From: Plotosus lineatus
Taxonomy: Eukaryota; Chordata; Actinopteri; Siluriformes; Plotosidae
DNA length: 64,000 nucleotides
Direction: 5' to 3'
Assembly: GCA_024760905.1 (NCBI GenBank)
Contig: CM045746.1
Span: forward strand, 10,791,966 to 10,855,965
Positions within the stretch are counted from its first letter, which is position 1. Every line of letters starts with the position of its first letter. Shown here piece by piece: positions 29,355 through 41,519 of the stretch. The notes beneath the pieces were generated by a model, which was given only the letters and a program-made list of their open reading frames with translations, ran no database searches and had not been told where the DNA came from. Both the position numbers and the translations under genes were made by a program.

Positions 29355-30545
29355 ATTTCCAACAGATGATTCTGTTCATTCTGTAGCGTCTATTGGCTGT
29401 ACTGCTTCCAGTACGTGTATGTGGATTCTAGATTTCTTTTGTCCAATCAGATTTCAGTTTCTATGTGCTGCCCTGTCAATCTTATCTGTCCAAGGTCTTC
29501 AGAATCAGCAGTGCTAGCCGATGTAACTTAGAGCATATTAGCAATGGGACCGTTTCTTATCGTAAGGAGAGTTTAAGGAAGTCAGGTTACATTACATTAA
29601 GCTTGTTACATTACATGTCTGTGGGGCCAGTGGCATAGTGATTAGGGTGCTGGGCTCATGATCAGGAGGTCATGGGTTCGTGTCCCAGTTAGACCCCCAC
29701 TGTGCTAAGGCCCCTGGGCAAGGTCTTAACCACATGTGTGCACCCAGCAGTATAAATGGGTACCAGTAAAATATACTGGGAAGGTAACCTGCAATGGACT
29801 AGCATCCCATCCAGGTGGAGTTGAACTCCTGGTAGCTTCATGCCACGGAAACCAGAAATAAGCACCGGCCTGATGAGCCTCTAGGCTCGGGGGGTAAAAA
29901 GCCCAATAGATTTACATTACATTACATGTGTGGCCAAGAGGCAGATTTACAAGAAACTTCCATTGATAAATGCTGGAGAAGGTTATATAGTACTCAGGGT
30001 TCTGAGCAGAAATGCATGAAATGTCTATCTCTATCTCTGCAATACAACAGCGCGTCCAATGCCACGCCCTGTTGTATTGCATTTTTGTATATCATTGATG
30101 GTTTGTATAATTGTGACGTGATAGTGGTGGTTTGTGTCAGGTGCTGCTACTCTTACAAATATCTCGTACAAGTGCCCTGCTACTGGTGACATGTAAGCCT
30201 GTTGCATGGTCGAGTGGGTGGTGACTAAACCGGCTCCCCCAACAGGTTCCGAATTTGGTGAGGAGGGTGGCTAGCAACCCAGTAGGAATAAAATCAAGAC
30301 CTATCAAAGGGCGGATGAACTCTTTAGAGTCAACGGCCAGTTAGCTAGAGATGGTGTCTCAATAAAAACACCCTGCAGAAAGAACTTTGGGCCTTCACTG
30401 CGGATTTTTTTGCCCTTCGTATACAGCCATGACAAGCTGTTATGGCCGATGCCTACGCCAGAATTCTGGCACAGCACCCAGATTGATTGAGTGGTGGTAT
30501 TAAGAGTTGAACTAAGTCCCTTAAGGTACCAAATGCACTGCCTGC
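29355..30545. repeat. unclassified interspersed repeat with an internal SINE 2
   Basis: The outer blocks (GCTGTACTGCTTCCAGTACG, TGTCCAATCAGATTTCAG, TGATGGTTTGTATAATTGTG, ACTAAGTCCCTTAAGG) recur in the same order at 32,405-32,690. SINE 2 (29,621-29,905) lies between them here. No coding region recognised. Confidence 0.55.
29621..29905 (+). repeat. SINE 2 (tRNA-derived), near full length
   Basis: A-box AGTGGCATAGTGATTAGGG, B-box GGGTTCGTGTCCC, then GCTAAGGCCCCTGGGCAAGG and GATGAGCCTCTAGG before TTACATTACATTACATG repeats. Confidence 0.85.
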
Positions 30546-30549
30546 CATT

Positions 30550-30550
<1 letters not shown>

Positions 30551-30598
<48 letters not shown>

Positions 30599-30666
30599 TT
30601 GTTTGCCAGACCAGTCAAACATTTACCTCATACGGGTAACACACACAAACATTTACCTCATACGGT

Positions 30667-30722
<56 letters not shown>
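30551..30722. repeat. paired (GT)n and (CA)n microsatellites
   Basis: (GT)23 at about 30,551-30,597 and (CA)26 at about 30,670-30,722, able to pair with each other, with ACATTTACCTCATACGG in two direct copies between them. Confidence 0.9.
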
Positions 30723-30724
<2 letters not shown>

Positions 30725-30949
30725 GCTTCTCTCTGACGATTAGTTTTTTGTTGTTTATACTTAGCTCATATTGCCCAAAGCGTCGAGCATGTGTCGCCTC
30801 CCCTCCACCAACTCCTGTCCAAAAACAACACACACTCCCCCTGAATTTCGGTCAGGTTCTAAAGTCCCCTGTGTGTTCACTGTATAACTGAGAAAGGGGA
30901 TTTTGGCAGCAGCGGGTTGTGCACTTTGATGTACTTTAGTGTGTTCAGG

Positions 30950-31758
30950 ATGTGGAGCACCAGAGTAGCGGTTCGTTGTCTTGTGCTCAAGCTCAGAGGA
31001 ACGCAGCGAGCCATGGCCACATTACCACGGGTGTACGTCTCCCGTAAAGTGCCACCACAGGGACTGGATATCCTGCGCAATTCTGGACAGTGAGTTTTGG
31101 AGACTAATTGAATCTCCCTCACCTCTCACATGACCTCTCTGAAATGGAATTGGCTGAGGTCATAACACGAGGCATTGACCTTTGCTTGTGTATCTGAGTT
31201 TATTGAAAAGATTCACATACGGTGTTTCATAAGGTTCCATGGAGAGCATTTAAAGGTTCTTCCAGCGGAATAAGTGAAGATGAAGTGAAGTTCTGAGTCC
31301 CATCAGTAATTGAAATCCAGAGCACATGGAGCCACTTGATTCAACATAACTTGCATTTCTTTGCCTTTTCTCCTCCCAGAGTGCAGATGGAGCACTGGGG
31401 ATCAGACGACCCAGTTCCGCGGCAAGAGCTGCTGAGAAAGGTGAAAGGTTGCGACGGACTGCTCTGCGTCCTCACTGAGAAGATCGACACAGAATTGTTG
31501 GACGCTGCAGGTCTGAAGAAAAAAATTCTCAAGTGATCACAATGAGAAAGAAACACTGTGATGCTGAAACCTGTAGGTTTTTTTTTTTTTTTTGCATGCA
31601 GGTCCAAATCTAAAGGTGATCAGCACCATGTCTGTTGGGTTTGATCATCTTTCACTGGATGAGCTGAAGAAAAGGTCAGGCCATGTGTGTTTTTTAAATG
31701 GATGATGATTAAATAGACATTTTACATTAAGCTATATGGTTTAAAATGAGATGGTAGA

Positions 31759-31818
<60 letters not shown>

Positions 31819-34800
31819 AATACGTGTTGGCTACACTCCAGAAGTGTTGACTGATGCAGTGGCTGAACTGACTGTTGCTCTTCTCCTCACAACCTCACGA
31901 AGACTTATCGAAGCTACACATGAAGCCAAAACGTACTGTCTCTCTCTCTCTCTCTCTCTCTCTCGCTCTCTCTCTCTCTGTTACATGTTTCAATATATGA
32001 AAATATTTGTCCATTTACTTTATAAACTAGTAAACTTTTTACGTAGATTGAACAGACACATTCATCTGCAGGGTGTAAAGCTCTGTGGATGGGATGTATC
32101 GGAGTGGTGGTGGCCCTCTGTGACATCATCACATGATGTTGTAGGTCAGTCAATAAGTGATGTTACAGAGTATGTAGACCATTTGACACACTCGGAGGAC
32201 ATTGTGACAGACAGCAAGACAAAGGGATATGGAGCACTGCATATAGCCTATTTATGTCCATTTATGTATTAAAATAAAAACATCCATTTCAAGCAATACA
32301 AATGCAGTGGTGGGCGGTCAAAGCCAGCAAATCCTTCTCTTCTCTCCTATACACTACCAGGAGCACTGACCAACATCTACAATTAGTGTTTGTTACATGA
32401 AATTGTATGAATTTACTTCAAATAGCCTGTTCTCTTCATTTCGTAGCATCTCTTGGCTGTACTGTTTCCAGAACATGTACAGTATGTGGATGTTAGATTT
32501 TTTTTTTTTTTTTGTCCAATCAGATTTCAGCTTTTTTATTGTGTGTGTTTTTTTTTTTTTAATTATTATTGATGGTTTGTATAATTGTGAGGAGATAGCA
32601 GTGGTATTAAGAGGTGGATTAAATCCTTTAAGTCCCTGCGGAAGGTCCAGGTCCAAAATGCACCGCCCCCTCACTGTTCATATGCCCCCATCCAAATACT
32701 TCAGAATTTCTACTTAACAATACATCAACTATGGCGAAGTTCAGAGATCTTCTTTTTTTCCTTTCGTCTTTTCCCTTCAGGGGTCGCCACAGTGAACCAT
32801 CCGCCTCCATGTCACCCTGTCCTCTGCATCTTCTACTCTTACACTAACTACATTCATGTCCTCCTTCACCATATCCATAAATCTTCTCTTTGGTCTTCCT
32901 CTAGGCCTTCTGCCTGATAGTTCCAACATCAGCATCCTAAGACCAATATACTCACTATCCCTCCTCTGTACATGTCCAAACCATCTCGATCTAGCCTCTC
33001 TGACTTTGTCTCCAAAACATCTAACATGTGCTGTCCCTCTGATGTGCTCATTCCTGATTCTATCCATCCTCGTTACTCCCAAAGAGAACCTCAACATTTT
33101 CATCTCTGCTACCTCCAGCTCTGCCTCCTGTCTTTTCCCCAGCGCCACTGTTTCTAAACCATACAACATCGCTGGCCTCATCACCGTCTTGTACACTTTT
33201 CCTTTTATTCTTGCCGATACCTTCCCATCACACATCACACCGGACACTTTTCTCCAACCATTCCAACCTGCCTGCACACGCTTCTTCACCTCTTTTCCAT
33301 ACTCTCCATTGCTCTGGATTGTTGACCTAAGTACTTAAAATCCTCCACCTTCTTTATCTCTGCCCCCTGTAACCTCACCGTTCCTCTTGGTTCCTTGTCG
33401 ATCACACACATGTATTCTGTTTTACTGAGGCTAACCTTCATTCCTCTCCTTTTCAGGGCATACCTGCACCTCTCTAGATTTTACTGCACTTGTTCTCTGC
33501 TCTCACTACAGATCACAATGTTATCTGCAAACATCATAGTTCATGGAGATTCTTGTCTCACCTCGTCTGTCAGCCTGTCCATCACCATAGCAAACAAGAA
33601 GGGGCTCAGAGCTGACCCTTGATGCAGTCCCGCCTCCACCTTGAACTCTTTTGTCACATCGACAGCACACCTCACCACTGTCTTACATCTCTCATACATG
33701 TCCTGCACCACTCTAACATACTTCTCTGCCACTCCAGACTTCCCCATGCAATACCACAGTTGGCGAAATTCATAGATAACGGTGCACAAATGTGGCAACG
33801 GGGGAAGAGAACTTGGACACATTCATTCATTCATTTTCGGAACCACTTAATCCTAATTATTGTCGCAGGGAGGCTAGCGCCCATTTCACCCAATTCTGGC
33901 AAGGGCAAGGTACATCCTGGACAGCTTGCCAGGCCATTGCAGGGCCAACACTCACAGAACCATTAACACTCACACCTAGGGGTGATTTAGAACAGTCAAT
34001 TAACCTACTGGGCATGTTTTTGGTCTGTCGGAGGAAACCCATATGAGTAACAGGGAGAACGTGCAAACTCCACACAGAAATGCCCGAGCTGGGAATCGAA
34101 CCCAAGTATTCTTGCTGTGAGGTGGATGTGCTAACCACTACGCCACTGCTGTAATATTGAACTTTAATTTTTAAAAATATTTTAAAATGCAGAGCTCCTA
34201 ATAGATATCCCTATTCACAGGTGCCAATAAATAAGTTTTCAATAATTTGTAGGTGAGGTCCGTTGGGCTTTTTACACCTGAGCCATAGTGGCTCGTCCCC
34301 GGTTTCAATAGCATGAAGCGACTAGGAGTACAACTTCTCCTGGATGGGACGCTAGTCCATCGCAGGTTACCTTCCCAGTATATTTTTACTGGTACCCATT
34401 TTATATTGCTGGGTGAACAGAGGCACACTTGTGGTTTAGACCTTGCTCAGGGGTCTTAGTACAGTCAGGTTCTAACTGGGATTTGAAGACACAACCTCCC
34501 GATCATGAGTGCAGCACCCTAATCACTACGCCACTGACCCTACCAATCATTTATAATTGTTAAAAAAATTGTACCTTAGAATAAGCTGTTTATAACTACT
34601 GTATATGCTGAGCAGGTCCCCTCTCACGGAGGCAGCCATCTTGCACGTGGCCCAGAACCCTAGAGGCTTCAGTTTGTTGCAGTCTGAAGCCTCACCACTA
34701 GATGCCGCTAGATAGACAAGTCATTCCCACTGTACTACTATTAAGAAACTAATACTGTATATTTTCAGTGGTGGCCGAGTGGTATAGGGCGCTGGCTCGC

Positions 34801-35278
34801 TGATCCCAAGGTTGGGGGTTCGAGGCCCATTCTCCACAAGGTTGCCACTGTCCCCCACCAGTGCAGCTAACTGGGTTATCAAAGGCCGGCCATGTCTCTC
34901 ACTGTCTATGGTGAGAGGCATGTAAAAGAACCATTGCTGACTTTCGTAAAGAGTAGCTGCAAAGCCGTCAGCGTGTTTCTAATTGGGAGTCGCGTCCCCT
35001 GAGGTAGTTCATTCACAGTAACGTTCTGGTAACTCCTGCAGCAGCACTGGAACCCAGTCATAGCGGTATTTGCCCTTCTATTGGATCCTTCCGGTAGCGC
35101 CGAGAGGGGGGACTTGCTGCTTGGGTAACAGCCTGTCCTCCATTACTCCCTACCCCGGCTATGCGCACTGGAGAGTATCACCAGCCAGGATACAGCCAGA
35201 GCACAGCCATAGTCCTTCGGGACTGACGGAGGCCTACTTTTTTTTTATATTTTCAAGCCCCCTCACTGTTACTGTGTA

Positions 35279-35315
<37 letters not shown>

Positions 35316-36755
35316 GTGTGTGTGTAGGGGTGGCTGGGGAACATGGAGAACCCTGTGGTTATGTGGTTACGAGTTGGCCAACAGTACAGTGGGCATCCTC
35401 GGACTTGGAAGGATCGGTGAGTCATTCAAGCACTTGTTCACCGGCCACTTTAATAGGAACACCTGCCTTCTTTCTTTTTTTGTGCTGGTATGAGACCATC
35501 ATATTGAATCATGCAGATACAGCAAGTTATACTCGTACCACATGTTAATATAAAATGTAATGCATGTGTGTCAGGACTGGCCATTGCTGAGCGTCTAAAG
35601 CCTTTCAAGGTGAAAAAGTTCATCTATACAGATGTTGTGCAGAGGCCGGAGCTGGCAGAGACCATCCAGGCAGAGTATGGTAAAGAAAAACCTTTATTTT
35701 TAGTGTCATTTGATGACATTCTTTAAAAAGGTAATGAGAGGGATCTGGATTTATCTCACACACGAGATAGATCTTCTTCTTCTTTTCCTTTTAGATTTCT
35801 CCCTTTATCAGGGGTCACCACAGCAAATCATCACACGTTTGATTTGGCATAGGTTTTCACGTCAGATGCCCTTCCTGACACAACCCTTTAGCAAGGGACA
35901 GAAACACGCTAACGGCTTTGTAGCTCCTCTTTACAAAAGTCAGCAATGGTTCTTGTACATGAACCTCTCACCATATACAGTGAGAGACATAAAATAGTAG
36001 AAAGGTTTACTGTGGGATGTCCCATGTAAAGAGAGAGACTGATTAGTTTTGGTCTTACAGGGGCTGGACTCCATGTCCCCCGTCATAATGATGTGGTTGC
36101 CGTCATCATCATCAGCATCAGCAGCATCATCATCTCCTACTGATCATCACTGCACACTAACAGTTTCGTGTTTGGGGGCGGGGTTTGCAGGCAACAACTC
36201 ACCATTTTCATGATGTGTGTGTCTGTGTTTGTGTGCAGTTCCGATGGAAGCATTAGCCAGCCAGTCTGATTTTTTTCTGGTGTGCTGTGCTTTGACTCCG
36301 GACACTCAGGGCATCTGCAACAAAAAGCTTTTCTCCAAGATGAAGAACACTTCCATTTTCATCAACACCAGCAGGTACATGACAGGAAGAGCTTTTACTC
36401 ATGGTGCCAGCTGATGACATCATACATCTTACAAACCCGTATGAACTTGATAAAAAAAGGGTGAGGGGGGGTTATTCCATCATGCTGATTTGCTGTGAAC
36501 TTTGCCTTTTATGGAAGTTTGTGCGTCTCAGTGAATGGAAAATGCTGATGGCGGATTCACCAATGTACACATGAGTTTGGAGAACCTTGTAGTATTAGTA
36601 AAATTATAGTGCTTCTGGCAAAACTTTTAAACACCGTTAATGAGAGTGTCGACCTGGAGAGGGATGGGCGCCGCCGGGCCAAAAATCAGCCCAAGTCTCA
36701 CCATGAAGGCACCCCAACGACATCCCTGGATGTTAAGGGATAAGTGAAGAAGAAT

Positions 36756-36796
<41 letters not shown>

Positions 36797-37156
36797 GAAC
36801 AGAGGAGGTGTGGTGAATCAGGAGGACCTGTACACAGCATTATCTTCGGGCCAGATTGCTGGTGCTGGTCTGGATGTCACCACACCAGAACCATTACCCA
36901 CTAACCACCCGCTCTTCACACTCAAAAACTGCGGTGAGCTCATATCTGTGCGCGCGCATGTGTATGAATTAATATAATAGTCTAAGCCAATGATTCTAAA
37001 CATTACAGACTGTATTTGTGTATTATATGATCAGTGATCCTGCCTCACATCGCCAGTGCCTCGTATACTACCCGTAACGCCATGTCGGCTCTCGCTGCAA
37101 ACAACCTCCTGGCCGGACTCAGAGGAGAACCCATGCCAAAGGAGCTTCAGCTTTAG
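30950..37156 (+). CDS. GRHPR: GRHPR, glyoxylate reductase/hydroxypyruvate reductase (9 exons)
   Basis: This enzyme reduces glyoxylate to glycolate and hydroxypyruvate to D-glycerate with NAD(P)H, limiting oxalate formation. It belongs to the D-2-hydroxyacid dehydrogenases. Exons: 30950-31089, 31380-31510, 31602-31674, 31816-31932, 35328-35416, 35575-35679, 36239-36374, 36803-36933, 37035-37156. They join in frame to 347 residues (human 328). Landmarks: NAD-binding GLGRIG (179-184), catalytic Arg264 in INTSRG, Glu293 in TPEPLP and His312 in PHIAS. The 347-residue length uses the first ATG at 30,950. A second in-frame ATG at 31,013 has a better context (GCCATGG) and would give 326 residues. Intron 4 (3.4 kb) holds LINE and SINE debris. 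No coding break seen. Confidence 0.95.
31763..31811. repeat. (GT)n at the GRHPR exon 4 acceptor
   Basis: About 24 GT units run up to TTAG, the acceptor of exon 4, in place of a polypyrimidine tract. Confidence 0.9.
32405..32690. repeat. second copy of the unclassified repeat
   Basis: It shares ordered blocks with 29,355-30,545 (GCTGTACTGTTTCCAGAAC, TGTCCAATCAGATTTCAG, TTGATGGTTTGTATAATTGT) but has a shorter interior. It lies in GRHPR intron 4. Confidence 0.55.
32745..33765 (-). mobile_element. LINE A, copy 2 (3' part)
   Basis: Minus strand: late reverse transcriptase ([18 protein letters not shown]), active-site motif F-A-D-N (Asp to Asn; codons near 33,515-33,530), thumb and C-terminal region ([33 protein letters not shown]), ending in the (GAA)-type tail at 32,750. 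It lies in GRHPR intron 4, opposite to the gene. Confidence 0.85.
33815..34150 (-). repeat. SINE 3
   Basis: Minus strand: GTGGTTAGCACATCCACCTC, CAAGAATACTTGGGTTCGAT, then CTCCGACAGACC... and the CCTAATTAGG-like end with ATTCATTCATTC on the plus strand. Confidence 0.7.
34228..34545 (-). repeat. SINE 2
   Basis: Minus strand head AGTGGCGTAGTGATTAGGGT, body and GATGGACTAGCGTCCCATCC, matching the other SINE 2 copies. Confidence 0.75.
34768..34982 (+). repeat. SINE 1 head and body
   Basis: A-box GTGGCCGAGTGGTATAGGG and B-box GGGTTCGAGGCCC, then TGTCTCTCACTGTCTATGG. It is cut off before either tail. Sequence from 34,983 to 35,250 is not classified. Confidence 0.8.
35785..35995 (-). repeat. SINE 1 tail type 2 and part of the body
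   Basis: On the minus strand: AGAGACATAAAATAG edge, body to TTTCTGTCCC, then TTGTGTCAGGAAGGGCATC and AAAAGGAAAAGAAG. In GRHPR intron 6. DNA from 35,996 to 36,238 and 36,375 to 36,740 shows no recognised element. Confidence 0.7.
36758..36796. repeat. (GT)n at the GRHPR exon 8 acceptor
   Basis: About 18 GT units stand directly before TTGAACAG, the acceptor of exon 8. Confidence 0.9.
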
Positions 37157-37201
37157 AAACAGATTCCTTGCATCAGAACTGCTGAAGGTGATGGACATAT
37201 G

Positions 37202-37207
37202 AATAAA
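37202..37207 (+). promoter_or_regulatory. GRHPR: GRHPR polyadenylation signal
   Basis: AATAAA lies 46 bases after the TAG stop, so the 3'UTR would be very short. Confidence 0.7.
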
Positions 37208-37394
37208 GTGATCACAGCGAAAGGATGTGGTTGTACATTTCTGTTTGTAAATGTGTCATGTTAAACGGAAGGTGTGATAAACAGAATATAAACAGTATTT
37301 ATATCACAGTCAGTTCAGAATTCTATTGTTGATTACAATTTCAGTACCAACACTTACAGATATACAACACTAACATACGGCCAGGTGCTGGGAC

Positions 37395-37930
37395 CGAGGA
37401 ATAAAATACGTAATGGTACCAGTAAAAATACCGTGACGGATGATCTGGGAGGAGTTGAACTCTTCACTGCTTCATGCTATAGAAACCAGGGATACGCTCC
37501 AGCTTAATGAGCCACTAGGTTTCAGGTGTATAAACCAAACAGACCTACCTTACAGTTAAATAAAATAGGAATGGGTAAAATAATAATAAAATAAACAAAA
37601 AACAAATTTTTAAACAAATAAAGCTGCGGCACGGTCGCATAGTAGTTGGCATGTCTGCCTCACATCAAGAAGGTCCCAGGTTAAATTCCCAGCTCAGGAT
37701 TTTTTTTCTGTGGCGTTTACATGTTCTTCCCGTGCTTGCGGTTTCCTCCCACAGTCCAAAAATATGCACAGTAGGTTAACCAGCTGTTCCAAATTGTCTG
37801 TTCCCTAGTTATGAGAATGGATGGTTGTGTAACTGTTGGCCCTGGAATGTCCTGGTGAGTTGTCCAGTGTGTTCCTCAGCCAGAGTCGGATAAGATAGGC
37901 ACCAGCCTCTCTGTGACCGTGATTAAGATT
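37395..37930 (+). repeat. SINE 2 fragment followed by SINE 3
   Basis: 37,395-37,550 is a decayed SINE 2 end (GATGATCTGGGAGGAGTTGAAC...GATGAGCC). 37,627-37,930 is SINE 3 (GCACGGTCGCATAGTAGTTG, CATCAAGAAGGTCCCAGG, CGGTTTCCTCCCACAGTCC, ending GTGATTAAGATT). Confidence 0.65.
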
Positions 37931-37931
37931 A

Positions 37932-38828
37932 CAGACGCTCCCCGACTTACCTACATCTGTTTTACGTTTTTGTTTTTTGTTTTTTAAAGTCAAATTTTGA
38001 GTTTAGATGTATCTACGTAGTACAGCTGATGTAATGATGTAATGATGCTGCGTGCATTGTTTACAAATGACAGACTGAACGTGCCCCTCCTTCTTCCCAG
38101 TTCAGTTATATATGTATCTTGTCTTATATATGTTTGTGTCTTGTGTTAAGATATCGTCTCTGTGATCTTTGTGTTTACACTGTTTTCTGGACTTTGGTAA
38201 CCCTAAGCAAATATGGTTGTTCAGAAGCGTAAGCCTACTAGCATGGGTGCAAGTCTCATACACAGATGAATTAACTATCTGCTCGGATCGGCGCAATCTA
38301 CCATGCATACTCAGTTAAGCAATAAGAGTTGTAAAATGAATGAAAACTCGAATCCACAAAATAAATAACTCTCCGCTCTGCTGGTGATTCACATCAGTGC
38401 AGGCTGAGTTCTAAACGAGTTCAATGGCGCCCTTGCTCACTTGAAAGACCGGAAGTCGGTATAACCTACAGCAAGTACACTACTTTTGCAAGTACACTAC
38501 TTTCAGTTTTGAGTGCCTTACATATTGTAAGCGTTGATTGGCTGTTTTAAGCTTCATGTAAAGTGACTCGGTATAAATAAGTGACTTATTTGAAATTAAT
38601 GTTGATATTATTTGATATATTTGATATTATTTTACAATGTTATGTTTATAAGAATTGATTTAGGGGTGTTTTATGAGATACAGTTATGGTATTTATGAAT
38701 GCATAGTACAGTATGAGCATCAAAAGTCACACGTCATATGTCATACGTCACTGTAACAACTTACGTTCACTTTCAACTTACGTTCGGCCACCAGGAACCA
38801 ATTAAAAACGTAAGTCGAGGAGCGTCTG
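37932..38828. mobile_element. pogo/Tigger-type element C, second copy
   Basis: The ends CAGACGCTCCCCGACTTACC (after TA) and ACGTAAGTCGAGGAGCGTCTG (before TA) match the element at 13,182. It keeps the uninterrupted version of the SINE target (38,640-38,680). Between 38,400 and 38,515 it contains GCTCACTTGAAAGACCGGAAG, also seen in the palindrome at 15,200. Confidence 0.85.
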
Positions 38829-38967
38829 TATGTGGTTAAGAAAATGAAAGGAATTATAAACTGAAAGAAAAAGAAACAATAAAAAAAAAAAAAAGCTGGA
38901 AATCATCATTTGGTGCGAATCAGCCGTAAACCTTTCCAGTGTGTAGTTGAGCTTTTGAGAACAGTGA

Positions 38968-39250
38968 GGCCGGTGGTGTAGTGGTTAGGGTGCTGGGCTC
39001 GTGATCAGGAGGTTGTGTGTACAAATCCCAGTTAGACCCCCACTGTGCTAAGAACCCTGGGCAAGGTCTTAACCACAAGTGTGCCTCTGTTCACCCAGTA
39101 GTATAGATGGGTACCAGTGAAATATACTGGGAAGGTAACCTGCGATGGACTAGCGTCCCATCCAAGAGTAGTTGAACTCCTGGTAGCTTCACGCTACGGA
39201 AACCGGGGATAAGCACCGGCCTGATGGGACACTAGGTTTGGGTGTAAGAA
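38968..39250 (+). repeat. SINE 2, near full length
   Basis: GGTGGTGTAGTGGTTAGGGT A-box, GTACAAATCCCAGTT B-box-like, GGGCAAGGTCTTAACCAC and GCACCGGCCTGATGGG. DNA from 39,251 to 39,850 is A-rich with no recognised gene. Confidence 0.8.
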
Positions 39251-39851
39251 GAAGGAGGTTGCGCTTTAACCTTAATCCGTACCTGTAGTTCACATGCGTG
39301 CAGTAGCAATGAGTAACTGGTGGAGGTTTAGTCCAAATCCATGCAGGTGCTCAGTGTGTGTACAAGATTTTTCAAATGTGACCTTTGACCCACAAGAATT
39401 TCCGTGCGTGTAAAAGCACAAATGACAAATAAAAATCCTGACCCATGACACGGGAACCTGTACCTGTTTGTATACCTTCAGGAATTATTAACTGATTAAA
39501 GTTCATTGGAAATCCATAGATTCAGAAAATTCAAAGAGTGCACACAAAATATTCAGACAGACAGACACACGCACAGACAAATGGAGGCATAATAAACAAA
39601 GAAACAACATAAATACACAAGAATACAAATGTAGAAATATGGGAAATTAAAATAAAAAACAAGAAGAAAAAGACAAGATTTCAAATGATGCAGAGGAAAA
39701 AAGAAAGGAAATGAAAAATAAACAAAAAAAAACTGAGAAAAAGAATTACATTACAAGAACACCACAAATACAGTAAATGTAAAAGGAAAGAAAGAAAAAA
39801 TATATATGAAGAGGAAAAAGGAATATGAAAACAAAAATTAAAATAATGGAA

Positions 39852-40208
39852 ATTATTCATTCATTTGTTTTCTGAACTGCTTACCGTAATCCTAATTAGG
39901 GTCACAGGGAAGCTGGTTCCCATCCTGGCCAACTAAAGGCAAGGGCAGAATACACCCTGGACAGCTCGCCAGACCATCGCAGGGCGGAAACACACTGACG
40001 GCTTTGCAGCTACTCGTGTCGAAAGTCAGCAACGGTTCTTTTACATGAACCTCTCACCATAGACAGTGAGAGACATGGCCGGCCTTTGATAACCCAGTTA
40101 GCTGCACTGGTTGAGGGGGGACAGTGACAACCCGTGGACAGTGGGGCTTGAACCCCCAACCTTAGGCTCAGTGATCCAGCACCTTTACCACCAGGCCACC
40201 ACTGCCTG
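39852..40208 (-). repeat. SINE 1, tail type 1
   Basis: Minus strand head with B-box GGGGGTTCAAGCCCC and A-box GGCCTGGTGGTAAAGG, ending in CCTAATTAGGATTACGG and (AATG)n. DNA from 40,209 to 41,500 is AT-rich intergenic sequence with a (CA)n run near 41,107 and A-rich runs; no gene recognised. Confidence 0.8.
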
Positions 40209-41519
40209 GAAATGGAATGTGTGTGTAAATAATTTAAAAAACAAAATTGAAGGTGAGGATTTTGAAATATAACATGAAAAGAAAAAGGGATTCTGAGCAA
40301 TGAGAAGAGGAAAATAAGATGAGACAAAGAACAAAAATAAAGGGGAAAAACTTGAAAAATTAAAAACAAGATCAGAGAAAGAGAAAGAAAGGTAGAAGAG
40401 AATATAAGGTGAGCAGAACGATTCGGAGAACAAACGAGTGACAGAAGCTGGTGAGAGATAAAGTGTAAATGCGAATGACCTGCATGTGTGTTTAATTCAT
40501 GAATATTTTCCATCTGAAGTGAAACGTGTGCTTTCTGTACATGTGATAAAGCTCTGTATGTTATTCAGGTGTCAGCACACGCGACAATCATCTGCACACA
40601 TGATGAAGGTGTCGGTGCATGTGATGAAGGTCTCTGTAGACATGATAAGGATATCAGGAAGCTGTAAGGACCGTGTTTCATATGAGCATGAACTTGAGGA
40701 GGAAAAGGAAACAGTCTAGACGTTCTTTAAAAAGAAACAACCGCTCACACGTGAAGAAGTGAAACCGTACTAGCTTATTATTAACAACTGAATAAACATA
40801 TAACATCATGGATGACATCACATGTCTCCTTTACACACACAGGAAGACAACAAAACAAACAACTGTACTTTATAACCAACAACTTTTTAGAACATTTTCT
40901 GATGTCACTCCTGGAGAAATGTTATCAAAACAACCATGTCTGAAGTTTCCGTAAAAGACGTCAGGACGAGAAATCGATGTTCCAGCTTCAGGCACGCTTC
41001 ACTTTCCACTCGAGGGTTCCTTCTTTCGCAAAGCCCTTTAACACTAATGAATGTTTACATCCACTGAACACATGCAGACAGCAAGGACACAGAAACCATG
41101 ACAGTACACACACACACACACACACACACACAAATCTCATGGAATGTTCCAAATTAATTCCAGTGTCATCTCCACAATGTTCATGTCTACAGCAGAAAAA
41201 AAAAAAAAAAGAAAAAAAAAAAGCATGTGGAGTCTCACTGAATCAAGAGGAAGAGGGTGTTTACTTTTCAGCCATGCTTCCTTCCAAGTGCTTCACAGGC
41301 AGCAGTGTCTTCACTGATATAATCAATACTGTGCGGGGGACTTTTATTTAACACTGAAATTATCTCTATATATCAATTTGTTATCGTGCAGGAGCAGCGG
41401 CGCGCTTCTGGAGCAGAGATGGTTAAGGGCATTGCTCAAGTCCCCAAAAGTGATGGATCAGTGCATCAGTGGCTTAAATCTCCAACTTCCCCCCCAGAAA
41501 ACCACATCCATAACAGTTG

